NCBI RefSeq assembly: GCF_014336955.1
Contig: NZ_QRAI01000003.1
Coordinates: 434,001-498,000, forward strand
Source: Saccharophagus sp. K07
Lineage (GTDB): Bacteria > Pseudomonadota > Gammaproteobacteria > Pseudomonadales > Cellvibrionaceae
Reading direction: 5' to 3'
DNA: 64,000 nt
Shown: one piece after another, positions 22,001 through 30,998 of the stretch
Layout of the letters: each line of letters begins with the position of its first letter
Numbering within the stretch: the stretch's first letter is position 1
The notes under the pieces: generated by a model
Database searches by the model: none
Told to the model about the DNA's origin: nothing
What the model saw: only the letters and a program-made list of their open reading frames with translations
Program-made: the position numbers and the translations under genes

Positions 22001-22787
22001 CGACAAAGGCGCGGTAACCGTAAGTGCAACGGTGGAGGGGAGCTGGCTCAAGATCCAGGTGCGCGACACCGGCTGCGGCATCAAACCCGATATTCGCGAC
22101 AAGATCTTTACCCCTCACATCAGCAAAACCTTAAGCGAGCAGGCATTGTCCGGCGCTGGCCTCGGTCTTGCGGTTACCAAACATCTGGTGGAGCTGCACG
22201 GTGGGACGCTGAGCTTCGAAAGCCATTGGCGGGGGGCAAACGACGGTGAATCCGGCACCTGTTTTACTTTCACTATGCCCCTGGCGGAACATCAGGAAGC
22301 GCCAGTGCCGTTGGAAAAGTTCAGCGCGCAGGGGCCATGCGCTTATGCCAACGAATTATCTCCACCGTCCCACGGCAATCGGTTTACCGTGATGATCGTC
22401 GACGATGACCCGGTCAACCGCATGGTGTTAAGCGGCATTCTCAGTTTGCACGATTATCAAATTCTCGAAGCGAGCAATGGCGTGGAGGCGCTGCATCTCA
22501 TACTGGATGAAAAGCGCAGCGTCGACCTGGTGATTCTCGATGTGATGATGCCGCGCATGTCCGGCTTTGAAGTCTGCGAAAGACTGCGGCAAAGCTATTC
22601 CGAGGATGTGCTGCCAGTCATTTTTCTGACCGCGCGGCACGGCGGTGAAGAAGCCAATGTCAGTCACGATGCCGGCGGCAACGCCATTCTCTACAAACCC
22701 GTGAGCAAGGAGGTCCTGCTGCCTCAGGTTAAACACTATCTGTTACAGGCGGAGCGGCGGCGTCTGATCAACGCTGCCAGAACATAG
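19026..22787 (+). CDS. Hybrid sensor histidine kinase with periplasmic beta-propellers and C-terminal receiver
   Basis: A signal peptide or TM segment (about 8-31) leads to a large periplasmic region with about a dozen repeats of the Reg_prop type (for example DQFGRIWVGTYGGGVSRIN), which should form two beta-propellers. A Y_Y_Y-like domain (about 720-805, YKLEGFDEEW) and a TM helix near 817-838 follow. The HisKA phosphoacceptor is H868 (NTSHELRSPIS). HATPase motifs are NLISNAVKY, DTGCGI and GAGLGLAV. A receiver with D1172 (VILDVMMPRMSG) and K near 1231 (LYKPVS) ends the protein. Bacteroidetes HTCS sensors of similar front end add an AraC-type HTH; none is present here, so a separate output partner is needed. 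The ligand is unknown; glycans are a common guess for this architecture. Its 3' end overlaps trkH by 20 bp on the other strand. Confidence 0.92.
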   Translation: METGNTGSRYHRFARWLLGLVFIAEISGAFAAQDLRIQRVMENSDAIKKYASALMSVVQDNTGFMWFGGENGLVRFDGVSFKRYEPSPEPGGPPSNIVRALLVDQQGIMWAATDRGLCRYVAEEDRFDVFRPVLDDPTTLPHNVTTSLALDQQNRLIVGTGSGISIFSADRTTFTNIPLAVSSAAVTFVQDTFVDSKNRIWVGTRDYGLFLLNTDGFIVRRYVSNPQDPSALQSNMVKTIEEDQFGRIWVGTYGGGVSRINEGERSFTNYLANSSNPGAIGSNTIWDIYLDSSDTLWISTDQGGLARYQPDTDSFVHYRHSPIDRNTLASNQVQAIYEDRENNLWITTFPEGIHFYDRSHSEIINYTHREDDPNSLSHSSVLDFMQTADGLLWIGTENGLNLFDVESQRFVSRFMRDPTSDKGLQANAILSLAEDYNGDIWIGTWGAGLHRFDRINETFTHYPADRDQPGSLNSDYIWDILLDSDNTLWIATETGGLNRYDRQTDSFESFTLDQSDSNSLSSNFVWAILEDRRGGFWVATVDGLNRMDRATRKFTRYTKEAGNPKTLNSVRIRALMEDSVGRIWIGTQDVGAVIYNPEDETFTHLNWPDSLAPLVTSFIEDNLGFVWAGTANGVARINPNNLQIRSFHRAHGLVGDTFNRHATFKDRKGQLYFGGTDGFSVFNPRTFMRGDNDFPLVLTDFRLYNRPVAIGEPDSPLPRSITYSNGITLRHDHAMFSFSFAVLNYRLARESRYVYKLEGFDEEWHEAAGTNSATYTNLSPGSYVFHVRSADRDGNWNSNTARVAVTILPPPWRSYSAYVVYLLAALMVVLFLIRMFLKHLELDKQRALNAELLRLNKIKDAFLVNTSHELRSPISSMIGLAEATLREDKERLPPNAGQRLELIVAHGKRLSNLINDILDYGNFAERKLEVHSERLALRPLVESVMQMSRPLAYGKSVRLLNEVDPATGWVMADRNHLKQILTNLISNAVKYTDKGAVTVSATVEGSWLKIQVRDTGCGIKPDIRDKIFTPHISKTLSEQALSGAGLGLAVTKHLVELHGGTLSFESHWRGANDGESGTCFTFTMPLAEHQEAPVPLEKFSAQGPCAYANELSPPSHGNRFTVMIVDDDPVNRMVLSGILSLHDYQILEASNGVEALHLILDEKRSVDLVILDVMMPRMSGFEVCERLRQSYSEDVLPVIFLTARHGGEEANVSHDAGGNAILYKPVSKEVLLPQVKHYLLQAERRRLINAART

Positions 22788-24216
22788 GAGTGAAAAGGAT
22801 CAGCAGAGTAAAAATTTCCAGTCGCCCAAGCAGCATGGCAACGCTCAGCACCCATTTGGCCGACGCGCTGATATCGGCGTAGGGAACGACCACTTCACCC
22901 ATGCCGGGGCCGAGATTGTTCAAGCAGGCACCGACAGCCGTAAACGCAGTAGAGAAATCCAGACCTGTGTGCAGAAGTAGCAATAAAAGCAGCAGGTAAA
23001 GCGCCAAATAAACCGCGAAAAATCCCCAAACTGCCTCCACGACCCGTTGCGACACAGTGCGCTGCCCCAGCTTCAACGGCTGGATGGCGTTCGGGTGGAT
23101 CAGCCGGCGCACTTCCCTCAAACCCTGTTTGATGATCAGCAATACGCGAATCACCTTCAGACCCCCCCCGGTCGATCCGGCGCAAGCGCCCATAAGCGCC
23201 GTCAGAAAGATGAAGACCAGCAAAGCCTTTGGCCAAACCGTGTATTCGGTGGAGGAAAAGCCGGTAGTGGTCAGGGTGGAAACCAGGGCAAAGCTGCCGT
23301 GCACCAGACTGTCGGCGAGGCCCAAAGTATCTGTCAGATAAAGCGCAGCGGCGGTTACCAGACTGCCGGCCAACAGGACGCGCAGATAAAACCGGCATTC
23401 GGGATCGGTCAGATAGTGGCGCAAGCCGCGTCCGTGCCAGGCGACAAAATGCAGCGCGAAGTTGATGCCTGACAAAACCATGAACACCATGGCGATGAAC
23501 AGGATGGTCGGATTGTCGTAATAGCCAAAACTGGCGTCGTGGGTGGAAAAGCCGCCGATGGACACTGTGGCGTAAGCGTGACCCACTGCATCAAAGACAG
23601 ACATTCCGCCCGCCCAATAAGCAAAACCACAAACCAATGTCAGGCAGAGGTAAATCAGAAACAGTGCCTTGGCCGTACCGGTGACCCGCGGCGTGAGTTT
23701 GGAGTCTTTCATAGGGCCCGGCGTTTCCGCCCGGTACACCTGCATACCGCCGACGCCGAGCATAGGCAGAATGGCCACAGCAATTACAGCGATGCCGATG
23801 CCGCCGAGCCAATGCAGTTGCTGGCGGTAATACAACAGGGAGCGCGGCAACTCATCAAGGTTGGATAAAACCGTCGCGCCAGTGGTGGTCAAGCCAGAGA
23901 CGGATTCAAAAAAGGCGTCTGTCAGTGACAACCGGGTGGCGTCGGAGAGCATAAATGGCAGGGCGCCGAATACCGCGAGCACGATCCAGAACAGCACCGT
24001 GATCAAAAAGCCGTCGCGCGCGCGCAGCTCCTTATGGATGTCGTGCAGCGGATACCAGGCGGAAAGCCCCGTGATCAGAGTAATGGCGAAAGCGAACAAA
24101 AAGGTCCAATGACTGCCCTCCTGATACCACAAAGCGACGCCGATCGGCGGCAGGAGCGTCAAGCTGAACATCATCAGCAAAACGCCCAGAACCTTGCAGA
24201 TAATCGCAGGGCGCAT
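22768..24216 (-). CDS. trkH: Trk potassium uptake system membrane subunit
   Basis: This is the integral-membrane, K+-translocating subunit of the Trk system. The 482 residues match the E. coli length of 483. It is strongly hydrophobic, with repeated P-loop/TM modules typical of the SKT family: FFESVSGLTTTGATVL, TVSIGGFSTHD, TLTTTGFSST and TAVGACLNNLGPG each carry a filter-type glycine. Its start overlaps the trkA stop by one base (TGATG), so the two Trk genes are coupled. Its stop lies 20 bp inside the end of the convergent histidine kinase gene. Confidence 0.97.
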   Translation of the reverse strand: MRPAIICKVLGVLLMMFSLTLLPPIGVALWYQEGSHWTFLFAFAITLITGLSAWYPLHDIHKELRARDGFLITVLFWIVLAVFGALPFMLSDATRLSLTDAFFESVSGLTTTGATVLSNLDELPRSLLYYRQQLHWLGGIGIAVIAVAILPMLGVGGMQVYRAETPGPMKDSKLTPRVTGTAKALFLIYLCLTLVCGFAYWAGGMSVFDAVGHAYATVSIGGFSTHDASFGYYDNPTILFIAMVFMVLSGINFALHFVAWHGRGLRHYLTDPECRFYLRVLLAGSLVTAAALYLTDTLGLADSLVHGSFALVSTLTTTGFSSTEYTVWPKALLVFIFLTALMGACAGSTGGGLKVIRVLLIIKQGLREVRRLIHPNAIQPLKLGQRTVSQRVVEAVWGFFAVYLALYLLLLLLLLHTGLDFSTAFTAVGACLNNLGPGMGEVVVPYADISASAKWVLSVAMLLGRLEIFTLLILFTPMFWQR

Positions 24217-25619
24217 CAGAAGAAGGTAAAGCCAACCTGGAAGAGCCGCTCAATATCGCGGGTGTAGCGCCGGTCGACCAGGAAGACGATTACATGGTCG
24301 CCGGACTCTATGCGGGTATCGTCGTGGGCGATCAGAACCTGATAATCCTCCACCTCACCGGCATCGTTTTTCTTGGCGCGCACTATGGCGCCAATGGTCG
24401 CGCCGTCCGGCAGATCTATATCCTCCACTGCCCGTCCAACCACTTTCGAACTCTTGCTATCCCCGTGAGCAATCACTTCGATTGCCTCTGCGGCTCCTCT
24501 GCGCAGTGAGTGAACATTTACGATGTCGCCGCGACGGACGTGCGTGAGCAGGCTGCCGATAGTCGCCTGTTGTGGCGAAATGGCGATATCGATCTCGCCT
24601 CCCTGAACCAGATCCACATAGGCGGGATTGCCGATCAGGGTGAGCACTTTGCGCGCCCCCAGGCGTTTGGCCAGCATGGACGACATGATGTTGGCTTCAT
24701 CGCTGTTGGTTACGGCGAGAAACACATCCGTGTCCTCAATGTTTTCCTCCAGCAGCAGGTCCTTGTCGGACGAGTTACCGTGCAGAACTATTGTGTGGCG
24801 CAGGTTTTCGGCGAGATAGGCCGCACGTCGCTCGTTGTTTTCGATAATTTTGACGGCATAGCGATCTTCCAATTTGGCCGCCAGGCTCAAACCAATATTG
24901 CCGCCACCCGCAATCATGATGCGTTTATAGGGGCGGTCCAGGCGGCGCAGCTCGCTCATCACCGCGCGAATATCTTCCCGCGCAGCGATAAAAAATACTT
25001 CGTCATCCGCTTCAATCACTGTGGTACCGCGCGGTGTGATGGGACGGTTGCGCCGGTAAATGGCAGCAACTCGGGTGTCCACGCTGGGCATATGGGTGCG
25101 GATAAAGCGCAGTTCCTGGCCCACTAGTGGGCCGCCGTAGTAAGCGCTTACAGCAACGATTTGCACCCGTCCTTCGGCAAAGTCCACCACCTGCAAAGCG
25201 TCCGGATGCTGCACCAGCCGATAGATATAGTCTGAAACTATCTGTTCCGGGCTGATGATAACGTCCACGGCAAACGCGTCCTTGCCGAACATGCCGGGGT
25301 AGGAAGCGTATTCCTGGGAGCGGATTCGGGCGATCTTGGTGGGGGTGTTGAACAGGCTGTGGGCGATCTGGCAGGCCACCATATTGGTTTCGTCATCGTT
25401 CGTGACGGCGATCAACAAGTCCGCGTCTTCGATACCGGCCTGCAACAAAACTGAAGGGTGCGAGGCATTGCCGGCAACTGCCCCTATATCGATACGGTCG
25501 CGCAGTTCGCGCAATGCGGTTTCATTGCGATCCACAACCGTGATGTCGTTGGCTTCGCTGGAGAGATTGACGGCGAGCGTCCCGCCGACTTGTCCGGCAC
25601 CGAGGATGATGATCTTCAT
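24216..25619 (-). CDS. trkA: Trk potassium transport regulatory NAD-binding protein
   Basis: This is the cytoplasmic NAD(H)-binding gating ring for TrkH. It has 467 residues with two RCK modules, each starting with a Rossmann glycine motif: [14 protein letters not shown] near residue 3 and [14 protein letters not shown] near 234. Each is followed by a TrkA-C domain. The gene follows rsmB after 34 bp in the order def-fmt-rsmB-trkA known from many gammaproteobacteria. Here trkH is appended directly, which makes the K+ importer part of a translation-gene operon. Confidence 0.97.
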   Translation of the reverse strand: MKIIILGAGQVGGTLAVNLSSEANDITVVDRNETALRELRDRIDIGAVAGNASHPSVLLQAGIEDADLLIAVTNDDETNMVACQIAHSLFNTPTKIARIRSQEYASYPGMFGKDAFAVDVIISPEQIVSDYIYRLVQHPDALQVVDFAEGRVQIVAVSAYYGGPLVGQELRFIRTHMPSVDTRVAAIYRRNRPITPRGTTVIEADDEVFFIAAREDIRAVMSELRRLDRPYKRIMIAGGGNIGLSLAAKLEDRYAVKIIENNERRAAYLAENLRHTIVLHGNSSDKDLLLEENIEDTDVFLAVTNSDEANIMSSMLAKRLGARKVLTLIGNPAYVDLVQGGEIDIAISPQQATIGSLLTHVRRGDIVNVHSLRRGAAEAIEVIAHGDSKSSKVVGRAVEDIDLPDGATIGAIVRAKKNDAGEVEDYQVLIAHDDTRIESGDHVIVFLVDRRYTRDIERLFQVGFTFF

Positions 25620-25653
25620 GATGACAAGCTCTTTACCGAAGGCGTAAACGCAA

Positions 25654-26949
25654 TCAAGGCGCTTGGGTTTTCCTTAGCGCCGCATAATAAAACCCGTCGT
25701 GGCCGCCATGTTGGGGCAACAATTGCCGCCCAAATGGCCGTGTAATCCCCCATTCCGCCTCGATCGCCAGATGTTCGGCGTCTGAGTGATCGGCGAGAAA
25801 TGCAGCGATATTGTGTTCATTTTCCTGCGGCAGCACGGAACAGGTGGCGTAAACCAAAATGCCGCCCGGTTTTAAGGTGCGCCAGAGTTCGCCGAGCAGC
25901 TTGCGCTGCAAGGCGGCCAGCTTAGCAATATCGTCAGGGCGCCGCAGCAACTTGATATCCGGGTGCCGGCGGATAACGCCAGTGGCGGAACAAGGGGCGT
26001 CGAGCAGGATCCGGTCGAATGGCCGGCCGTCCCACCAGCTGTCCAACTGCGCCGCATCCGCCGCCTTCAAAGTGGCATTCAATCCCAGGCGCTGCAGATT
26101 GTCGCGGACGCGGGCCAGGCGTTCCGCATCGACATCCAGCGCTATCACCTCTTCCAGACCGGCTTCTCTTTCAAGGATATGACAGGTTTTGCCGCCGGGC
26201 GCGGCGCAGGCATCCAATACCCGCTGACCCGGCGCAAGTTGCAGCACATCCGGGGCCAGCTGCGCAGCTTCGTCCTGCACGCTGACGCGGGCCTGCTGAA
26301 AACCCGGAAGGTCTTGCACCGGTCGGGCTTCGCTCAAAGTGATGCCGTCGGCAGCAAAAGCGCAGGCGGTCGCATCAATTCCCGCTTCTTTCAGCGCGAC
26401 CAAGTATTCATCGCGGGTGTTGTGACGCTTATTGACGCGCAAGGTAAACGGCGGGCGCTGATCGTTATTGACGAGAATCGTCTGCCACTGGTCCGCCCAG
26501 GACTTTTGTAAAAGCTCGATTAACCAGAGTGGGTGATTGAACTGGCCTTCCGTATCCGTCGGCGTCAGTGAATCAAGCTTGCGCTGTGCATTTCGCAAAA
26601 CCCCATTGATCAGACCCTTTGCCCAAGGCTTTTTTAGTCCTACCGCAGATTCCACGGTAGCGCCTATAGCGGCATGGTCGGGGATGCGGGTGTGGCGCAG
26701 CTGATATAAGCCGAGATAGAGCAGCGCCAAAACGTCTGAATCTTTGCTTTTCAGAGGCTTTGGCAGAAGTTGTCGCACGATCGATTGCAGTTCGAAGAAA
26801 TACCGGCATACGCCGAAACACAGCTCCTGCAGCAGGGCTCGATCTTGCGCGGTTAAATTAGGTGTCGATGGCAGCGCTGCGAGGGAGCGTTCGCCTTTGA
26901 TTACCTCAGCGAGAACCCGCGCAGCGAGGGTGCGGACATTGGCTGTCAT
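25654..26949 (-). CDS. rsmB: 16S rRNA m5C967 methyltransferase
   Basis: RsmB methylates C967 of 16S rRNA. The 431-residue protein has an N-terminal NusB-like helical domain ([40 protein letters not shown]). The C-terminal SAM-dependent domain has [34 protein letters not shown] and [12 protein letters not shown], the last two holding the two catalytic cysteines. The start codon overlaps the fmt stop by 4 bp (ATGA on the minus strand), consistent with a single operon. Confidence 0.97.
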   Translation of the reverse strand: MTANVRTLAARVLAEVIKGERSLAALPSTPNLTAQDRALLQELCFGVCRYFFELQSIVRQLLPKPLKSKDSDVLALLYLGLYQLRHTRIPDHAAIGATVESAVGLKKPWAKGLINGVLRNAQRKLDSLTPTDTEGQFNHPLWLIELLQKSWADQWQTILVNNDQRPPFTLRVNKRHNTRDEYLVALKEAGIDATACAFAADGITLSEARPVQDLPGFQQARVSVQDEAAQLAPDVLQLAPGQRVLDACAAPGGKTCHILEREAGLEEVIALDVDAERLARVRDNLQRLGLNATLKAADAAQLDSWWDGRPFDRILLDAPCSATGVIRRHPDIKLLRRPDDIAKLAALQRKLLGELWRTLKPGGILVYATCSVLPQENEHNIAAFLADHSDAEHLAIEAEWGITRPFGRQLLPQHGGHDGFYYAALRKTQAP

Positions 26950-27902
26950 ATGCCTAGCACACTGCCGGCGCGGACCTTACCTGCCAGGCCGTTGAGAAGA
27001 TCTTTGACCGCCATGGCTTTTTTGCCCGGCAGTTGCACTATTTGCAAGGCCAGCGCGGTGTTGTTGCCGCAAGCGACTACCAGCTCGCCATCAACGGAAA
27101 CCAAGGTGCCCGGCTCCGCTGATTTCGCCAGCTGGCGGCTCTCGGCAGCGTAAATGCGCAAGTTCTCGCCATTTAGCAGCGTAAAGGCGACCGGATAGGG
27201 GTTAAATGCGCGAATTTGACGATTGAGCTGTTCGGCGGGCTTGCGCCAATCGAGCAAAGCTTCTTCTTTTGTCAGTTTGTGTGCATAGGTTGCCGACGAG
27301 TCATCCTGCGGCTGTGCCACGAGACTGCCTGCGGCCAATTGATCCAGCGCATCGAGCAAAGCGGGTGGACCCAATTCCACCAAGCGGTTGTGCAGATCCT
27401 GCGCGGTATCCTGCGGCAGGATCGGACAGGTGCGGGTCAGCAACATAGGGCCGGTATCGAGGCCAATTTCCATCTGCATAATGGTGATGCCGGTCTCGGC
27501 GTCACCGGCTTCTATGGAACGCTGAATCGGCGCCGCGCCGCGCCAGCGCGGCAACAAGGAGGCGTGGACATTCACACAGCCCAACCGGGGTATAGCCAAC
27601 ACCGCCGCGGGCAAGAGCAATCCATAGGCGACCACCACCATCAGATCTGCGTTATAGGCGGCCAAAGTGGCTTGGGCTTCCGGATCTTTCAACGTGAGCG
27701 GCTGTTGCACTTCCAAACCGGCGTTAAGGGCAATTTCCTTAACCGGGCTGGCTTGCAGCTTCTTGCCCCGCCCCGCCGGGCGATCCGGTTGGGTGTAGAC
27801 GGCGGTAACTTGATGATGGCTATTGAGAAGGGCCTGAAGGTGGTGCGCGGCAAATTCAGGTGTGCCGGCAAATACGATCTTGAGCCCATTGCTGCTGGAC
27901 AT
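26946..27902 (-). CDS. fmt: Methionyl-tRNA formyltransferase
   Basis: Fmt formylates initiator Met-tRNA using 10-formyl-THF. It has 318 residues. The N-terminal catalytic domain has IVFAGTPEFAAHHL, VVAYGLLLP and NVHASLLPRWRGAAPIQ, whose HxSLLP segment carries the catalytic Asn/His. The C-terminal beta-barrel binds tRNA. It is 36 bp downstream of def, the enzyme that later removes the formyl group, and overlaps rsmB by 4 bp. Confidence 0.98.
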   Translation of the reverse strand: MSSSNGLKIVFAGTPEFAAHHLQALLNSHHQVTAVYTQPDRPAGRGKKLQASPVKEIALNAGLEVQQPLTLKDPEAQATLAAYNADLMVVVAYGLLLPAAVLAIPRLGCVNVHASLLPRWRGAAPIQRSIEAGDAETGITIMQMEIGLDTGPMLLTRTCPILPQDTAQDLHNRLVELGPPALLDALDQLAAGSLVAQPQDDSSATYAHKLTKEEALLDWRKPAEQLNRQIRAFNPYPVAFTLLNGENLRIYAAESRQLAKSAEPGTLVSVDGELVVACGNNTALALQIVQLPGKKAMAVKDLLNGLAGKVRAGSVLGI

Positions 27903-27938
27903 GGGGGAGAATTCCGCCTTGTAAATAGGAAGGAGGGA

Positions 27939-28442
27939 TCAGGCTTCTTTACGGTGCTTTTCCAACTTGGCGCGGATGCGCTGGCGCTTCAGGTTGGACA
28001 AGTAGTCGACAAACAGCTTGCCATTGAGGTGGTCGCATTCGTGCTGGATGCACACGGCCAGCAGACCTTCCGGCTCAATGGTGAAGGGTTCGCCATTGCG
28101 ATCCAGGGCAGTGACGCGCACGTGGCGTGGACGCGTGACCTTTTCGTAAAAGCCAGGAACGCTCAAGCAGCCTTCTTCATAATCGAACAGTGTCTCATCG
28201 AGCACTTCGATTTTGGGGTTGATGAACACCAGCGGTTGGTCGTGATTTTCGGACACGTCAATAACCACAACTTGTTCGTGGACGTTGACTTGCGTAGCCG
28301 CAAGGCCAACTCCAGGAGCGTCGTACATGGTCTCGAACATGTCGTCGATCAATGTACGTATGCGGTCGTCGACCGTCTCCACAGGTTTGGCGTGGATACG
28401 GAGACGTGGGTCAGGGAATTCAAGTATGGTTAAACGTGCCAT
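27939..28442 (-). CDS. def: Peptide deformylase
   Basis: This metal hydrolase removes the N-formyl group from nascent proteins. With the ATG at 28442 it has 167 residues, close to the E. coli length of 169. The three family motifs are present: GVGLAATQ (44-51), EGCLSVPG with metal ligand C92, and QHECDHLNG with H134, E135 and H138. A TTG five codons upstream also opens the frame, but family members begin with M-x-x-L-x-I-L-x-F/x-P at this ATG. It is the first gene of the def-fmt-rsmB-trkA-trkH operon, divergent from the LysM gene. Confidence 0.97.
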   Translation of the reverse strand: MARLTILEFPDPRLRIHAKPVETVDDRIRTLIDDMFETMYDAPGVGLAATQVNVHEQVVVIDVSENHDQPLVFINPKIEVLDETLFDYEEGCLSVPGFYEKVTRPRHVRVTALDRNGEPFTIEPEGLLAVCIQHECDHLNGKLFVDYLSNLKRQRIRAKLEKHRKEA

Positions 28443-28563
28443 TGGCCTTTGTGACAAACTTCTCTAGTAAACGGGTAAATGTCGCTGCTAACATTAATCC
28501 AATAACAGTTGTTAAAGGCGACCTCTGCCGGTTCCGGCTTTAAACCCAGCAGCATTCGACTAC

Positions 28564-28569
28564 TATAAT
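28564..28569 (+). promoter_or_regulatory. Candidate -10 element for the LysM-protein gene
   Basis: A perfect TATAAT lies 44 bp before the LysM gene start in the def-LysM divergent region. No convincing -35 box is seen at 16-18 bp spacing. Confidence 0.5.
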
Positions 28570-28612
28570 AACTTAAACATCTCTAGGGCCGCATGGTACA
28601 GGACCTCCGAAT

Positions 28613-29635
28613 ATGAAAAAACGCATTTTGGGATTGCTGGGCGCATGTTTGTTGCTCGGCCAGGCAATAGCGCAAGAGCCGGACATCAAGGCCAATTACC
28701 CCGAGCAGTACACGGTAGTGAAAGGCGATACCCTCTGGGACATTTCCTCTACCTTCTTAAACAATCCCTGGATGTGGCCGGAGATCTGGCACGTCAACCC
28801 GCAGATATCCAACCCTCACTTGATCTACCCCGGCGACGTCATTCGCCTAGTGTACTTCGACGGCAAACCCCGCCTTGTGGTCGACACCTCCAACCGAGTA
28901 GTGAAATTGTCGCCGGAAGTTCGCGTCATTGACGCCGATCAGGCAATCCCGGCAATCCCGCTGAATAAAATCAACAACTTTCTGTCTCGCAGTCGCATCG
29001 TTACCCAGGCTGAATTGGATCGCGCTCCCCATGTGGTGTCCGGTGAGGCGCAACGTCTGGTGTTGGGCAAAGGCGACCGTCTCTACGCCCGCGGTCAGTT
29101 CGATGACGACGTTTCCGTTTACGGCGTATACCGCAAAGGCGATATCTACGTAGACCCCGAAACTGGCGAATTGTTGGGCATTCAGGCGATTGATATAGGC
29201 TCTGGCAGAATGCGTGCGCTGGACGGCGAGATCGCCACTCTGCTGATGACGCGCACTACTGAAGAAGTCCGCGTGGGCGACCGCCTGCTGGCCGACGAAT
29301 CCCGCACCATCGATTCCACTTTCTTCCCGTCCGCACCGAAAACCGAAGTCAACGCACAGATTATTGCTGTGGAAGGCGGTGTAACTCAGGTCGGTAAAAT
29401 GGATGTGGTCGTGATCAACCGCGGTGACCGCGAAGGTATGGAAGTTGGCAATGTGCTGGCAGTCTATAAGCGCGGTGGTAAAGTGAAAGACCGCGTCAAA
29501 GGTGACATTGTGACTCTGCCGGATGAGCGCGCGGGATTGGTAATGGTGTTCCGCACCTTCGAAAAATTGAGCTTGGGATTGGTACTAGAAGCGGATCGTC
29601 CGCTGGCCATCAAAGACCTGGTGCGCAATCCCTAA
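28613..29635 (+). CDS. Secreted LysM-domain protein
   Basis: This is a 340-residue exported protein with a signal peptide of about 20 residues (cleavage near AIAQ). It has one LysM peptidoglycan-binding domain at about 33-80 (YTVVKGDTLWDIS, NPHLIYPGDVIRLV). The rest (to 340) is a conserved region with VINRGDREGMEVGNVLAVYKRGG, which may form a beta-rich domain; I see no hydrolase motif. The same gene lies between def and dprA in pseudomonads, so it is conserved in place. It probably binds peptidoglycan in the periplasm, but its role is not established. A strong terminator begins 35 bp after its stop. Confidence 0.9.
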   Translation: MKKRILGLLGACLLLGQAIAQEPDIKANYPEQYTVVKGDTLWDISSTFLNNPWMWPEIWHVNPQISNPHLIYPGDVIRLVYFDGKPRLVVDTSNRVVKLSPEVRVIDADQAIPAIPLNKINNFLSRSRIVTQAELDRAPHVVSGEAQRLVLGKGDRLYARGQFDDDVSVYGVYRKGDIYVDPETGELLGIQAIDIGSGRMRALDGEIATLLMTRTTEEVRVGDRLLADESRTIDSTFFPSAPKTEVNAQIIAVEGGVTQVGKMDVVVINRGDREGMEVGNVLAVYKRGGKVKDRVKGDIVTLPDERAGLVMVFRTFEKLSLGLVLEADRPLAIKDLVRNP

Positions 29636-29669
29636 CACTTATTTACAACACCTACGTACTATTGCGTGT

Positions 29670-29693
29670 AAAAGCCCCTTTTATGGGGCTTTT
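29670..29693 (+). terminator. Intrinsic terminator after the LysM gene
   Basis: AAAAGCCCC (29670-29678) pairs with GGGGCTTTT (29685-29693) around a 6-base loop. The stem's own A and T runs make it usable on either strand. Confidence 0.88.
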
Positions 29694-29756
29694 CTTTACC
29701 GTGACAGCCAAGTTTCTAGCTGATAGGCTTTCACCTCATTCGTTAGATTTTCATGG

Positions 29757-30938
29757 ATGAATGTCATGTTGACTTCCATTGAACAGATTTTGCTGCTGCA
29801 ACGCCTGCCCGAAACAGGTTCGGGCACTTATTGGCGTTTGTTGGACGAATTTCCCGTTCTCAATACCGCCTTGGAAGCCCCCATCGACGTTCTGTCTAAA
29901 GTTCTCTCCCCCGCCGCCTGCAACACCCTGATGGAATACCGCGAACGCGGTGAAGACAGCGCTGTAATGCGCCAGGTGCGCACAGATCTGGCCTGGCTCA
30001 GAGAGCGCAATATTCAGCTGCTGGATACCCATAGTGAACACTATCCGCCGCTGCTGCGCGAAATCCGCCGACCGCCGCCGCTGCTCTATGTATGGGGAGA
30101 TCCGGCGGTTCTGTCACTGCCGCAAATTGCCGTGGTCGGCAGTCGCAGCCCTACTCCGGGTGGGCGCGACAACGCCATTCAATTTGCCAAAGAGCTCGCC
30201 GCTGCCGGTGTCACTATCACCAGCGGACTTGCCTTGGGAATCGATATAGCCGCGCACCAGGGCACTTTGAACGTCAATGGCAAGACCATTGCGGTGCTCG
30301 GCACCGGCATAGATCAGATATACCCACAGCGGCATTTTCAGATCGCGCAGGAAATCGTTGAACACGGCGGCGCGGTGATTACCGAATTTCCGCTTGGGGT
30401 TCAGCCATTGCCGGCCAATTTCCCGCAGCGCAATCGCATTATCAGTGGCTTGAGTCTCGGGGTATTGGTGGTCGAAGCGGCGGTTAAAAGCGGCTCCCTG
30501 ATCACTGCCCGCTACGCGTTACAACAAAACCGCGAAGTCTTCGCCATCCCCGGTTCCATCCACAATCCTCTCAGCCGCGGCTGCCACGCACTTATCAAAG
30601 ACGGCGCCAAACTGGTGGAAACTGCCCAGGATATAGTCGACGAATTGCGCGGTTTTTTATCGATGAAATGGCAGGAGTTGGAAGACCCGACCCGCGCAGC
30701 TCTGAAAGTCGCTGGCGAGCTGGTCGAAAACGAACATGAAGGACGCATTCTGGCGGAATTGGGATACGACCCGGTTTCCCTGGATACCCTGGTAGCGCGA
30801 ACCGGTTTGGGTGCTGGTGAATTGATGGCCGCGCTGCTGACCATGGAGCTGAAAGGACTGGTGGGCAATATGGGCAGCGGCTACGCGCGGGCGATCCCTA
30901 TGGAGCGAGCGCTGGACTTGTCGCTCAAGCTCAACTGA
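29757..30938 (+). CDS. dprA: DNA-processing protein A (DNA uptake / recombination mediator)
   Basis: DprA binds incoming single-stranded DNA and loads RecA during natural transformation. It is also widely kept in non-competent bacteria. The 393-residue protein has a SAM-like N-terminal helical part, the Rossmann domain with VVGSRSPTPGGRDNAIQFA, ITSGLALGIDIAAHQGTL and FPLGVQPLPANFPQRNRII, and a C-terminal winged helix (GYDPVSLDTLVARTGLGAGELMAALLTMELKGLV). The ATG at 29757 is used; an ATG three codons later is an alternative. tsaC follows after 60 bp. Confidence 0.97.
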   Translation: MNVMLTSIEQILLLQRLPETGSGTYWRLLDEFPVLNTALEAPIDVLSKVLSPAACNTLMEYRERGEDSAVMRQVRTDLAWLRERNIQLLDTHSEHYPPLLREIRRPPPLLYVWGDPAVLSLPQIAVVGSRSPTPGGRDNAIQFAKELAAAGVTITSGLALGIDIAAHQGTLNVNGKTIAVLGTGIDQIYPQRHFQIAQEIVEHGGAVITEFPLGVQPLPANFPQRNRIISGLSLGVLVVEAAVKSGSLITARYALQQNREVFAIPGSIHNPLSRGCHALIKDGAKLVETAQDIVDELRGFLSMKWQELEDPTRAALKVAGELVENEHEGRILAELGYDPVSLDTLVARTGLGAGELMAALLTMELKGLVGNMGSGYARAIPMERALDLSLKLN

Positions 30939-30998
30939 GGTACTTTTGCCGGCCTTCGACTGCATATGCCGTGAACAGTGGCGGCGCCGGAAATCTGA

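Noticed and set aside
27216-28433. 405-codon open frame on the plus strand
   Set aside because: It is opposite fmt and def, both unmistakable, and spans their junction without any motif.
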